Assembly (NCBI RefSeq): GCF_000715075.1 | Contig: NC_134087.1 | Span: 193,037,276 to 193,101,275, forward strand | Direction: 5' to 3' | DNA from: Nicotiana tabacum | Taxonomy: Eukaryota; Streptophyta; Magnoliopsida; Solanales; Solanaceae | DNA length: 64,000 nucleotides | In this document: piece by piece, positions 33,401 through 44,762 of the stretch | Position numbering within the stretch: the stretch's first letter is position 1 | Layout of the letters: each line of letters starts with the position of its first letter | Made by a program: the position numbers and the translations under genes | Notes under the pieces: model-generated | The model's input: the letters and a program-made list of their open reading frames with translations, nothing else | Told to the model about the DNA's origin: nothing | Database searches by the model: none

Positions 33401-34772
33401 CATGAAAATATCAAGCCGAGGCAAGTTCTAGCACATACACTATAATACTCATTATTAGGGCCTTGTCTTATGAGAGATCTCAGCTTATCAATGCACATTG
33501 AATCCTTGATCGGGGTGGTAATTTGTATCCAAGACCAAGCCTATTACATTTGAATTTTGAAAATAGCCTAATGACTTGTGCATGTTTACTAATTAAAGAA
33601 CATTTGTCTGTTACACTTGTAAACTAAGGCAAATATAAGTAGTCAATCCTTGGATGTACATCTTTCTCTATAGATAATAGGCAGGCTTAACTACTCAAAA
33701 AAGTTAAAAGAGTATTAAGATAACCAGTGCATGTCCCCTCAATCCCTTCTCTTTTTCTAATACCACCAAGAAATGCCGAATCACTTATCCAATATTTATC
33801 TGTACAATGAGCTATCTTACAGCGTAATAAATACTTCTCCTTCTCAAAACTTTTTCCACATTGGAATGTTTGATTTTTGGCTAAATAATCATCTTGTGGA
33901 CTCACTCTAATTATCATATTCACATCTTCAGAATCCATCATAATTTAGGTCATAAACTGTGGCATGCAAGTGAAACATTTGAAACTGCAAAAGCTTCTAC
34001 ACACAACAAATTTGTCCGTGCCAAAATTTTTTATAATTATACTTCATAACATCCTAGAATTTCAGCCTCTAATAAATGACAAAATTCACATCTAGAGCAT
34101 CTATGACCACAAAAAATAGTCATCAACAGCATCCATCATGCTATCAAAACACCAAGTCTCAACATAACGTGCAAAAACTAGCCAAACCATAAAAAAGGGA
34201 CATCAAATGAACAAAAAACATGCTCAGTAACAAAATCAAAACTTTCCATTGAGTCTCAACAATGTATCAATGTAACATTTGACCAAGAAACTCACATGAT
34301 CAATCTGCTTAGTTGCAGGTGTGACCTTATCCTGTATAGCTTTGGTCATATCCTCATAATAACTATCCGGGGCGGTCGATTTCTTCTTTGCTGCCCCTGA
34401 TAGTGAAAACCACACCTTAGGCCTCAAAACAGGTGGGATACCTTTCCTAATAAGCTTCTTGAGAGTAATTGCATTCACCAAAGCAGAGAACTTTAAGGAT
34501 GTTTTAAGTGTTGATGAAACATGAGTTTGCAAATACCAATTAGCACCTTTGCTTGCTTCTAATGCCCACCAAACTTTCCCTTGTTCCCTAACTTTTTCCC
34601 TAACCTCATTCAACACATTTACATCATCAACATTCCCTTCAACTGTAAATCCATATAGATCTTGAAATTTTACAGTTATTTTTGCCCTTCTTGCATGTAT
34701 ACTTGGCCTCAAAATTGGAACTTGTGATTGGTATTCAATTTCCATGTCTTTCTTGCTATGAGTTCCATACAT
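27425..34772 (-). CDS. TBC-domain Rab GTPase-activating protein (7 exons)
   Basis: Exons, minus strand: 34,772-34,296; 32,885-32,769; 28,681-28,503; 28,408-28,315; 28,199-28,122; 27,983-27,882; 27,562-27,425. All introns are GT-AG and phases agree, giving 394 codons. A TBC domain starts at [13 protein letters not shown] (about residue 109) and runs to about 335. The two catalytic fingers are intact: IDHDLPR at 157-163 (arginine finger, split by intron 1) and GYCQ at 195-198 (glutamine finger, at the end of exon 2). Later landmarks are [28 protein letters not shown] and [13 protein letters not shown]. Family role: TBC proteins speed GTP hydrolysis by Rab GTPases and so switch off membrane-traffic signals. 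The specific Rab is unknown. It converges with the BAP31-like gene. Intron 2 (28,682-32,768) carries a LINE. Confidence 0.95.
28758..30723 (+). mobile_element. 5'-truncated RTE-type LINE in RabGAP intron 2
   Basis: Non-LTR retrotransposon of about 1.97 kb, antisense to the host gene. Perfect 14-bp target duplication ATTGGATATAAGTT (28,744-28,757 and 30,724-30,737). Remnant RT motifs: [12 protein letters not shown] near 28,930, [11 protein letters not shown] near 29,180, [12 protein letters not shown] near 29,300, [11 protein letters not shown] near 29,475 and FTDDIVLID (catalytic box, F-x-DD) near 29,574. The 3' UTR ends with the ACCCCACTTGTGGGATTACA tail and a GTT-rich end. Several frameshifts and stops (TAG near 28,766 and 29,338) mean it is dead. 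Confidence 0.88.
31255..31450. repeat. Palindromic GCACAGCTGTGC-like repeats in intron 2
   Basis: Three imperfect copies of an inverted word: AGCATAGCTATGCTGG (31,278), CACAGCTGTGCCAGCA (31,367) and GCACAGTTGTGCTGG (31,408). Related CAGCTACGCCAGCA and CGCAGCCATGCTCG pieces lie between them. Each can form a short hairpin. They occur deep in RabGAP intron 2; origin unknown. Confidence 0.6.
31627..31698 (+). mobile_element. Au-type SINE 3' fragment in RabGAP intron 2
   Basis: 72 bp starting CCTTGTGGTCCGG and ending in GCACCGGACTGCCC plus nine T. It matches the 3' third of the SINE at 24,844-25,010. No clear target duplication was found. Confidence 0.7.
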
Positions 34773-34784
34773 TTTTGTGAATTT

Positions 34785-35320
34785 TTACACAAAAGATTGA
34801 GTCTTTTTTACAAATGGATAGTCAAGAATTTAAAAAAAGGCCATTTTTGGGCATCAAATTGCAGAAAAGAGCTGATAAAATCAGATATAAGGACAAAGAT
34901 TGATTATTTTTTTTTTAGAAATGGGGTTTCAAAAATTCAAAGAAAAGCCTTTTTTGGGGCATCAAATTGCAGAAAACAGCTGATAAAATAAGATAAAAGT
35001 ACAAAGATCGATTCTTTTTACAAATGGGTATTCAAGAATTCAAAGAAAAACCTTTTTTTGGGGCATAAAAAAACTGATAAAATGTGGATTTTACACAAAA
35101 GAAATGGTCAACTTTCAGATAGAAGAATAAAAATTGAGTCTTTTTAAAATGGCTATTCAAGAATTTAAAGGAAGACCATTTCTTGGGCAACAAATTGCAG
35201 AAATAAACTAATAAAATCAGATAGAAATATAAAAATTGAGTCTTTTCACAATTGGGTATATAAGAATTCAAAGAAAGGCTATTTTTTTAGCATTAAATTG
35301 CATAAGGAAACTGATAAAAT
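34785..35320. repeat. Five tandem copies of a 103-127 bp repeat upstream of RabGAP start
   Basis: Units begin with GATTGAGTCTTTTTACAAAT-like words near 34,787, 34,897, 35,005, 35,132 and 35,235. Each continues with AAGAATTCAAAGAAA and GGGCATCAAATTGCAGAAA. They are diverged by substitutions and small indels. The array begins 12 bp upstream of the RabGAP ATG, so it probably spans the 5' UTR and core promoter. Confidence 0.85.
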
Positions 35321-35687
35321 GTTGATCAACATACGGATATCACAAACCTATAAAGAATATAGAAACAATATAAGATTAAAAGAAATGCTAAAATGGGAAA
35401 ATGCCTTAACAGTTAAAGGGGAAAAAGAAGATAAATTATGGGCAGATGAAAAAGGGAAGTTGGATGATTGAAGAGGGAGGATTCAAATGCAAGGAAAAAT
35501 ACCCCCTCTAATCTCTACATTCAAAAAGAAAAGAAAAGACAAAAAGTTCTTTCAAATGCGAGGAAACTAAATTTATTAATTAAAAAGGCAAAAAAGAAAA
35601 GATTTTGTAGCCTTAAAAAGAGAAAAGAAAGAGAATTTTAGTTACTTAATATAGATATGCATATTGAGATGTATATATTCAGAGTTA

Positions 35688-36043
35688 TAGCCCGTTTGGC
35701 CAAGCTGCAAAAATAAGCTTATTTTGAGAAATGTTTTTTTTTTAAAAGTGCTTTTCTTAAAAGTACTTTTGGTGAGAAACAGTTTGTATTTGGCTAATTA
35801 GTTTGAAAAACATTTCTAAGCAGCAATTAGTGTTTGACCAAGCTTTAAAAAACTACTTTTAAGTGTATTTTTCTCAAAAGTGCTTTTGGAGAGAAGCTAT
35901 ATTTTTCTGCTTCTGCTTCTCCTCAAAAGCACATTTTTTCCTTCCAAAAGTTTGGCCAAACACCTAAATTTTTAGCTAAAAGTGCTTTTGGCAAAAAAAA
36001 AAAAAACACTTTTGGCCAAAAAGAAGCTTGGCCAAACAGGCTA
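35688..36043. mobile_element. MITE, TAGCCCGTTTGGCCAAGC family
   Basis: The left end TAGCCCGTTTGGCCAAGCTG and the reverse-complemented right end TAGCCTGTTTGGCCAAGCTT form inverted repeats. TTA flanks both sides (35,685-35,687 and 36,044-36,046). The interior is rich in AAAAGTGCTTTT and TTTGGCCAAA palindromes. Confidence 0.75.
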
Positions 36044-36103
36044 TTAGACCAATGTGACTTGTCACTTAGTCATGATAAGGGAAAGACTTGCCTATGACAC
36101 TAA

Positions 36104-36432
36104 TAGCATGTTTTGCCAAGCTTCTTTTGATGAAAAAACATTTTTTGGTCAAAAGTGTTTTTTTCTAAAATTAAGGTGTTTGGTCAAGCTTTTGAAGGAA
36201 ATAAAGTGCTTTTGGGGAGAAGCAGAAGCAGAAAAGAGTAACTTATTTCCAAAAATACTTTTTTGAAAAGCACTTTTGAAAAAAATACACTTAGAAACAG
36301 TTTTTTAAAGCTTGGCCAAACACCAATTGTTGCTCAGAAGTGTTTTTCAAATTAATTAGCCAAACACAAACTGCTTCTCACCAGAAACACTTTTGAAAAA
36401 AACACTTTTAAGAAAAAATACTTCTCAAAATA
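36104..36432. mobile_element. Second MITE copy, truncated
   Basis: Begins TAGCATGTTTTGCCAAGCTT, the same family as 35,688-36,043, and its interior aligns to that copy on the opposite strand. The expected right terminus is missing: similarity stops at CTTCTCAAAATAA near 36,432, where the hAT remnant begins. Confidence 0.65.
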
Positions 36433-36439
36433 AAGCACT

Positions 36440-37093
36440 TAAGCAATGGCTTGGGGCCCAGCTTTTTGGGGGCCCCACTTTTTTCTAAAGATGTATTCTA
36501 TTTATTATTTAAAAAAAACGTACATATAAAAATATTTTTGATTTCTTATTTAGTGGTATAAAATTAAGATCACTAGATGATAAGAATTTGAAAAAGCATA
36601 ACCTTGAATTTTCTATAACACATAATATTTATTCTATATATTGATGATTTAGATTTATTTTTCGAACTAAAAGTGTTTAGAGAAATAATAAAAGTAGAAG
36701 ATAATGATCTAATCGAAATACTCAATCAAATAAAAACGGTTGATTCTTTTCCAAATACATATATTGCTTATAGAATAATGTTAACAGTTCTTGTAACTGT
36801 TGCCTCAACCAAAAGAAGTTTTTCAAAACTAAAATTGATAAAACCTTATCTAAGATCAACAATGTCTCAAGAGAGATTGAATAGATTAGATATATTATCA
36901 ATTCAAAGGAAATTATTAGAATAAATCGATTATAAGATAATAATTAATGATTTTGCATCTAAAAAGGCTAGAAAAGTAGACTTGAATTAAAATATATATG
37001 ATGATCTTTCCTTTTTTAAAAATAAAATAAAAGTTAGGGCCTCTCTGTGAAGTTGGGCTTTAGCTCCCAATCTTGTTGTGCCGTCCCTGTATA
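36440..37093 (+). mobile_element. hAT transposon remnant
   Basis: Internally deleted hAT element. The left end has a degraded CAATGGCTTGGGGCCC and the right end reads GTGCCGTCCCTG, like the CAGGGGCGGC termini of this group. Only the transposase tail remains between them. Confidence 0.7.
36673..36924 (+). pseudogene. hAT transposase C-terminal dimerisation fragment
   Basis: About 80 codons. The segment IAYRIMLTVLVTVASTKRSF and KPYLRSTMSQERLNRLDILS is the hAT-family C-terminal dimerisation region (ZMYM1-like subgroup). The normal acidic/serine word before RSF is altered to STKRSF. No catalytic region lies upstream, so this is a relic; the apparent ATG-like start is not meaningful. Confidence 0.85.
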
Positions 37094-37486
37094 CATTCTA
37101 TACGTTACATTAAAAAATTATTCAAAAATTTTACATATTTTTGTGGCTACCAAATATAAATAATTTCTGACGCGGGCTAAAGTGAAAAAAGTCCTAATAT
37201 ATTTGATTATGTTTTGAAGTAAGGTGTTACGTTAATATAAGGTAAGAGCTTTAACAGTGAGTTGCTATTTAAATTTCAGATGACAAATGTGATTTTTTGA
37301 TGATTAATTAATGGGAAACATTGAAGAACTTGTTGTTTGCTTTAGAACAATTTACACAATGCCAATTTATCAATTTTTTAGTAAAATTGCACGGGGTCTA
37401 TTTGGTCGCCCTCATTTAACATATACTCATTTGTTTTTAAAACATTTTAATTTGTACCTACTTTTTAAATAACTTCGACCAGCTTC

Positions 37487-37534
37487 CTTCTCCTCCTCCT
37501 CCTCCTCCTCCTCCTCCTCCTCCTCCTTCTTCTT
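37487..37534. repeat. (CTC)n microsatellite
   Basis: About 14 CTC/CCT repeats followed by CTT and CTG runs to about 37,560. Intergenic. Confidence 0.95.
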
Positions 37535-37796
37535 CTTTCTTCTGCTGCTGTTGGTGCTGCTATGAAACTTCAGTTCATGGGATGATTGCCATAAATATGT
37601 TTATCAGATTATTTAAAAATAAATTATAAATAATTACGTAAGTTAGTAGACAATAATTTGTGAATATTTTCACGTATGTAAGTTAGTAGACAATGATAAT
37701 TTTGTTGTTTTCACATTTATTGTTTCCAAAATTTATGATTTAGACGTTGTTGGCAATCTGATTATTTATCTAGTATGTTAGAAGACTTTTTCAAAA

Positions 37797-38400
37797 ACTT
37801 CAGCTTATATAATGCTGAAGTTTTACAAATGAACTAAATAACTTCAGCATCTTCTGTTAAAGTTTTTGAAAAAGCTTTATGACAAAACTAATGAATCCAG
37901 GACAAAAAAACTTCAGCTTTTAGTGCTGAAGTTTTTACAAATGAATTAAATAACTTCAGCATCTTTTGATGGAGTTTTTGAAAAAGTTTTATGAAAAAAC
38001 TAATGAATTCAGGACAAAAAAACTTCAACTTTTAGTGCTGAAATTTTTACAAATGAACTAAATAACTTCAGCATCTTCTGCTGAAGTTTTTGAAAAAACT
38101 TATCCAGGACAAAAAAACTTCAACTTATTTAGTGCTGACGTTTTTATAAATGAACTAAATAACTTCAGCATCTTCTACTGCAGTTTTTGAAAAAGCTTAA
38201 TGACAAAACTAATGAATCCAGGACAAAAAGCTTCAGCTTATTTAGTGCAATTACAAACAAAAACCTCATCAAATAGAGAATAAAACTTCAGCTACTATGC
38301 TTAAGTTCAGCAATTACAAACAAAAACTTCAGCAAATAGAGAACAAAACTTCAGCTACTATGCTTAAGTTCAACAATTACAAACAAAAACTTCAGCACAC
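37797..38400. repeat. Tandem array with CTTCAGC...GCTGAAG hairpins
   Basis: About five units of 95-113 bp start near 37,798, 37,911, 38,023, 38,118 and 38,230. Each has ACTTCAGC then GCTGAAGTTTTTACAAATGA, then ACTTCAGCATCTTCTG and GAATCCAGGACAAAA. They are followed by two or three copies of a roughly 60-bp derivative with TTCAGCTACTATGCTTAAG. Paired CTTCAGC and GCTGAAG words give repeated short hairpins. No gene seen around it. Confidence 0.85.
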
Positions 38401-39004
38401 TTGGTTCTACACACTTGCTACTTCAGACCCGTCTACTAGAATGCTGAAGTTTTGCGTGATTGTCTTTGCTAGTTATGCAAATGCCCCAATTTTTTATATG
38501 TTACTATACATGTAACATATTAAAAAGAGAGCTATTCCTTCTCTTATTCTTTCTTTGGGTATGAAAAAAAAAATTTAATTTGTGTACATTGGCGAAATAT
38601 ATTTTTCTGACACCATCGAATTAAAGTAACTTATAATAATATATAAATGGACCTAGTATTTTAATTTGGTAATATAGAAAATAAAATAGAAAACTTGTTA
38701 TATCAGCTTATAATTCTCCGTTAATACTATTTATATCCTATAAAAATTACACATTTATTGGTTTTGAAACGATAAATCAAAAATTCAAAGACATTAGGAG
38801 GAAAGCAAAGACTCAAATAAACAATTGATGTGCGCGTAAAATGGTCACTAATGATATAAAAGGCAAAAAAGTCCTTCAAAAGATAGGCAATGAGCTACTA
38901 AAAGTCCCATTAGTCATGTCATGTTTCAAATTCAACGTAAAGAAAATTAAAAAAATCGATCAATTTGCTTACTGGGTCCTTTTTTATATAGGTTCTACCA
39001 AGTT

Positions 39005-39195
39005 CAGTGGCGAAATCAGGAATTTCATTTAGAATATTCAAATTTGAAATAAGTAAAAAAAAATTCTCGATAAAGGGTGTTCAATATATATATTATATAC
39101 TATTAAAATTTATTATTTTACCTATATATACAGTGTAATTTTTCGACGAAGGGTGATCAGTTGACCACCCTTAGGGCTATGTACCATCGCCCCTG
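39005..39195. mobile_element. hAT-type MITE, 191 bp
   Basis: The ends CAGTGGCGAAATCAGG and (opposite strand) CAGGGGCGATGGTAC are flanked by ACCAAGTT (38,997-39,004) and ACCAAGTC (39,196-39,203), an 8-bp hAT duplication with one mismatch. The interior has AAGGGTGTTCAATATATA and TTTTTCGACGAAGGGTG, typical of a very common Solanaceae short repeat. Confidence 0.85.
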
Positions 39196-39203
39196 ACCAA
39201 GTC

Positions 39204-40378
39204 TCATATCCTAAATTGTAAATTATTACATAAAACTTAATATCGGATTTGAATAGTTTGAATTGGTGTTAACTAGTATTATGATCAACTTAATGTTCTC
39301 CCTATTTGTATTTTACCTTTTATAAAACAAAAACGATAACACAACAATTAACTTAATTAATTTAACTTGAATAAACTGAGAAAACTTTGAAATAAATCTA
39401 ATTGTCAAGATGTACTGTTTCTATGAAACAAATGAAAATAAAAATTTGAGTAATCCTTATAATTCCTATATTTAATTTGTGTACTTTGGATATTTGAGTA
39501 ATCTCAATTCTAAAAAGTCCAAATGGGACAATTAGAGTAGTTTTGACATGGTCCCCGCGAAAAATATAGCCGTTAGTATGCAATGAAAAACCCTAACATA
39601 TTTAATTCTTCAACTATGAGCTTATCGTTGGTATGAAAATGAGTGGGTATATATTAGTGTCACTTATCTTTCTAAAATAAATAATTGGGGCTATCACTAT
39701 CACTGATTGCTCATTTTGAAAAAAAATCTATGAGTAATTTGACCCTTTAGCAACGAAAAAATTGTTCCATATGAATTTTTCTTCTTCTTATATACTCTTT
39801 GGTAAATTGGCTTTATACATCCTTAAAACTATGAACTTCAAAACAGACATTTTATATGGACGACACTAAGATTTTTTTTGGTTCCCTCGATATCTGATAT
39901 TCGCGTTAGGAATCAATTGATTCGAACTTACATTGCGTAAGGTCCATTAAAGAAAAAAGTTTTTTATGCAATAATTTATTTTATTTTTAGGATTCAAATC
40001 CATTATCTCAAGTTAATGATAGAGGAACTTTATCTATCCCATCACAAGGATAAAATCAATTGTGCTAGACTTCTTCATGTTCTTCAAGTTCTATGAAGTG
40101 TTTGGCCGTGAATTTTTTTCCTTTTTTGAACTTTGCTGAAATGGGCAGAGTTGTTTGGTTGAGACTTTTATTTCAAAAAAAGTTTCTACAGTGTAGGGAT
40201 AATCATTATGCTTCTTTTCCCTTTGGAGAAAAGCAAAGGGTTAAGGACTTTTTTTTTGGTTCTCATTCGGCATCTAGTTCGCATTAAGACCCAACTTATT
40301 CGGATTTGCGTTGCGTAAGATTCATTAAAGAGAGAAGCGTTTCCTACCTATTTTTATTTTTATTTTCAAGACTTGATT
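39204..40378. other. Intergenic DNA with dispersed repeat pieces
   Basis: No gene recognised. Two related pieces near 39,880-39,960 and 40,240-40,340 share a CGATATTCGCGTT / CATTGCGTAAGGTCCATTAA theme, also seen near 2,010-2,080. They look like copies of an undefined dispersed repeat. Confidence 0.45.
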
Positions 40379-40383
40379 AATAT

Positions 40384-43300
40384 TGTAACGACCCGACCGG
40401 TCGTTTTGAGCTCTAGCGCATCGCTCGATGGTTTGAGGTCATGAGTAGTTTCATTTCAGGTATTATGACTTGTACGCGTGGTCGGAATTGAATTTCGGAA
40501 AGTTTGGAGTTGATTTGGAAAGATAATTCTAAATTCGAAAGCCCTAAGTTGGAGGAATTGACTAAAGTGTGATTTTTGAGTAAACGACCTCGGAATCGGA
40601 ATTTGAAGGTTCCAACAAGTTCGTATGATGATTTTGGATTTGGGCGTATGTCCGGATCGAGTTTTGGATGACCCGGGAGCGTTTCGGCGCCTATTGTGGA
40701 ATTGACATTTTGGAAGAATTTCATAAATTTGGGTTGAGGTGTATTTCAATGTTATCGATGTCCGTTTGAGATTCCGAGTCTGTGAATAGCTCCGTATAGT
40801 GATTCTAGTGTTGGGAGCGCGTCCGGAAGTGGATTTGGAGGTCCATAGGTTATTTTGGGGTTATTTGGCGAAAGTTAGAAATTTGAAAGTTTTTGAGAAG
40901 TTTGACCGGAAGTGGACTTTTTAATATCAGGGTCGGATTCCAATTCTGGAAATTGGAGTAGGTCCGTAATATCGAATGTGACTTGGGTGCAAAATTTGAG
41001 GTCAATTGGACATGATTTGATAGGTTTCGACATCGAAGGTAGAAGTTTGAAGTTCTAAAATTCATTAAGCTTGAATTGGGGTACGATTAATGATTTCGAT
41101 GTTGTTTGGTGTGATTTGAGACCTCGAGCAGGTCCGTGTTATGTTATGGGACAAGTTTGTGTGATTGGATGGGGCCCCGGGGGCCTCGGGTGTGTTTCAG
41201 AATGATTTCGGATCATTTTGGGCTGTTTTACAATAGTTGATACTGGTGTCTGGTGTTGTTGTTCGCGTTCGCGAAGAAGGATTTGGCTTTTGGGATTTTG
41301 TTCTTCGCGTTCGCGAAGAAGAAAATCTCTGTTACACAGGTGTGGCTTCGGAGGCTCATATCTCACAATCTATAAGGAATTTGGGGATACTCCAAAAATA
41401 AAATTTGTAGCCCTTTATGTCTAGATTTCAGAAAAGTAAATCATTTAGCATTTTGAATTTTGTACAAAAAGTTATGACTGGTATATTATAGGCTGTCCGG
41501 AAAGATGAAAAAGAAATTTATGTTGCACAGGGCTGAATTTGACAGCTTATATCTCAAAATCTATAAGGAATTGGGAGATGACCAAAACATGAAAGTTGTA
41601 GATCTTGATGTTTAGTTTTCAAAACATTAAACTTTTTGTTTATTTAGAGTTTTATGCCAAAAGTTATGGCCATTATACTAAAGTCGGTTTGAGAAGAGTT
41701 TGGAAATGGCTTCTGAGTATTTTGTTCATCATGAACGCGATGGGGGGCTCGCGAACACGAAGAAGGGTCGCCTGGGCAGTGTATAAGTTTGAAAAAATGG
41801 GCTTGGCTTATTTCATCTCATTTCCTCCATGGGAGCCGACCTATGAGCGATTTTGGAGCTCCATTTTCGTCATCCATGCCAATGTAAGTGATTCTCACAT
41901 ATTGCAAGTTAAATACTTGGATTATATATATACACACACACACATAGAAATTCATGAAAATTAGTGAAAACTTGGGGTTTTGGTAAAAAAAACCTAGAAA
42001 TTGGTATTTTCAGATTTTGACCACGGATTTAGGCATGAAATTTGAAATAAATTATATATTTGAGTTCGTGGGGTTATGGATAAAGTTTATCTTCTAAAAT
42101 TTCTGGAATCCGGGCATGTGGGCCTGGGGGTAAATTTTAGAAATCTTGCATTTAGAGTTGGGTGATCACGTTAATAGTTGTAATATGAACTTTTGAACGT
42201 ATATTGATTTGTTTATACACCATTTGAATAATTTTTAATTGTTCGGCACCAATTTGGGGGTTCAAGCTCATCCTTAGACCGGAAAGTAGGCCTTGAGACG
42301 AGGTAAATCTCCTTTCTAACCTTGTAAGAGGAAATTTTCCAAATATTAAAAAGAAGAAATACTCGATTAATATGGAAGGGACTACGTACGCACGAGGTAA
42401 CGAGAGTCCGTACGTAGCTAGCTATGCCTATGCCCGGGTAGTCTAGGTCTACATTATGCCTTGTTGATATCGTTGTCAATTTATGTTTGTGGGTAGCCTG
42501 AGAAAAAATAAGATTGAGGTTGAGTAATAATTTCCTTGAAAGAGTTGAAATTTGAAGAATTTAAGATTTAAAGGATTTCATTTGAACTTCGAGATTTTGA
42601 AAAGAATTGAGGAATATTATAATAGCTTAAGAAATCTATGTGTAACCGTGTCGCACGTATGTTTCGCGCGCGAGGTAATTTTCTTAAAAAGTTTCAAGTT
42701 GAATTTCCATTATTTTAAAAATAATAAATAAAGAGATATGATTTAAATGTCAAACTTATATTTGGCCGCGTCGCAGGTATAATTCTCGAGCGGGGTATTT
42801 TCTTAAATTTATATCTGACCACATCGCATGTATGATTCGCGAGCGAAAAAATTTATAGAAACATTTATGGTTCGTGTCGTTCGACTCTCGGTAGTGCACA
42901 ATTTACATTTATGTTGGATCGGGCCAAACGTCCTCCGTGGAATTTATGTGTGATAATAAAACTGGAATCCTTTTATAATTTGTATAAATATGTTAGTTTG
43001 AGAAATCAAATGTTTTAAATGAAGTGCTTGGGGTTCTTTAATATGATGAAAGAATTGTCCAGTTATTTCTTGTTCCGAGTTTTATTATTATCTCTATAAT
43101 TCATGCTTAATTAGAATCTCACATTATTATATTCGGACCACTAGTTAGTGTCGAAGTCGATCTCTCGTCACTACTTCTTCTAGGTTAGACTGAATACTTA
43201 CTTGGTAGGCGTTATTTTCATACTCATACTACATTTGCTATACATTTTGTTGTACATGCATATATATACATTTTGTGGTCTTGTCAACACAACGGTGTGG

Positions 43301-43650
43301 TTGATACGGGGACTTGAGGTGAGCTGCATCTTATGTGTGATCTGCAACCAGCAGAGTCTCATTCAGAGTATTGGTATTTTCTTTTCTGTCCAAATTTGTA
43401 TTCTGGACAGTTATTGTATTTTATTTTATTCTTTAGTACGCTCATGCACTTGTGACACCGGGTCCTGGGAGGATTATGGGATATTCAATATTGAAATTGG
43501 AAAATATTATTATTTTTTAGTAGTTAAATTGAAGGACATTTATGATTTCAAAAATATTAAAATGAGAATTAAATTAACTATTTGGTGTTGGCTTGCCTGA
43601 TAGTGATGTTCGGTGCCATTACAATCTTTAACAAATTTTGGATTGTGACA
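40384..43650 (+). repeat. Solo LTR, 3.27 kb, with perfect AATAT duplication
   Basis: Begins TGTAACGACCCGACCGG and ends GGATTGTGACA, with AATAT immediately before (40,379-40,383) and after (43,651-43,655). There is no primer site, internal region or second LTR, so recombination between LTRs probably removed the rest. Long LTRs beginning TGTAACGACC are typical of a gypsy family common in Solanaceae. Landmarks include two inverted TTCGCGTTCGCGAA words (41,258-41,317) and several CGCGTCGCA/TTCGCGAGCG repeats near 42,650-42,850. Short frames inside are not genes. Orientation is set by LTR start and end. Confidence 0.88.
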
Positions 43651-43655
43651 AATAT

Positions 43656-44762
43656 CAGAGACCTCTGATTAAGAATGAAGGGATCTTGTTCATCCAACCA
43701 AAACTCTTGGTAATATGGCTTCAACGTCTGGATCAACTGTGTGCTTGACTTCCTCATGTTATTTAGATTCTATGAAGCGTGTGACCGTGAATCTCTCTCT
43801 CTTTATTGAAATAAAAATTTGAACTTTGATGAAATGTAAGAAATTGTTTGTTTGAGGCATTTATTTCAAAAAGTTTTCTAAAGTGTAGCGATAGTTATTT
43901 CTTTTTCTTTGGAGAAAAGCAAAGGATTTTGAATTTATACAATTTTTCCCCAGCAAAATCCATTAAATATTAGCGCAAAGCCACTAATTTCTAAGAAAAT
44001 ATTTTTTTTTCACGTGCTTTCTCTGAAATTTTACAACGAAAATAGTTATACAAATTATCAAAGTCATGGAAAATAGTGCTTTCAAACTTTGAAAGTAGGC
44101 CAATCCAATCATTGTTAAAGATCGAAAAGAATCATGCACAAGTACAGTGATAACATATTCAAATTTCTAATAAGAAAAGATTAGGTGCCTTCAATAATTA
44201 AATTAATAAAAGAAGAAGTAACGCTTAGGTGTAATGGTCCCAAAGGGAGCCAAATATTGTGTCAAATAGAAGTCTCAAAACCATTACCGTTTTGAACAAT
44301 CTACGTGAGCACGATTCGTCTAATTCATGTGGAACATGATACATAGACAATCTACATAAGGTTCAATCGAATCATTTTTAAAATTAAAAAGAAAAAAGAA
44401 AGAAGATAAAGTTGTGGGACGTGAGGGATGAGAGAAAGAAAAGAGTGATAATTAGAAAGAAAAGGAGAGGAAAAAAATTAAAAACCAAAGAGCGCAAGAA
44501 AAAAATGAAGAGAAAAAGGGGAAAGAAGAGTGAACTTGGGATGATGCCAATATGACCTTCGTACCCTCAAAGTCTTTTTTAGAACCGATAACTGTGACTA
44601 GGTGCATTGCCCATAATATGAGATTATCTTATGTTAAATGCCCTAACGCTAACGTGATGACTTCATTTTGTTCCTGTTTGTTATCTTCATTATAGCAGAA
44701 AGGTGGTTTGTTTGTGGTTCTTAAACTGGTAACTCTTCCCTACAACATAAAGTCGAAAGACA
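43656..44762. other. Intergenic / element leader DNA
   Basis: No ORF of note. The purine-rich stretch 44,380-44,530 and the ATAACTGTGACTAGGTGCAT region just upstream of the gag remnant resemble the non-coding leader of gypsy elements, but no LTR was found here. Confidence 0.4.

Noticed and set aside
36673..36924. Functional domesticated hAT transposase gene.
   Set aside because: Only the C-terminal dimerisation segment is present, without zinc finger or catalytic residues, inside an internally deleted element.
40413..41424. Several frames of 68-103 codons inside the 3.3-kb solo LTR.
   Set aside because: They fall within an LTR with defined ends and perfect target duplication, and show no retroelement or host protein features.
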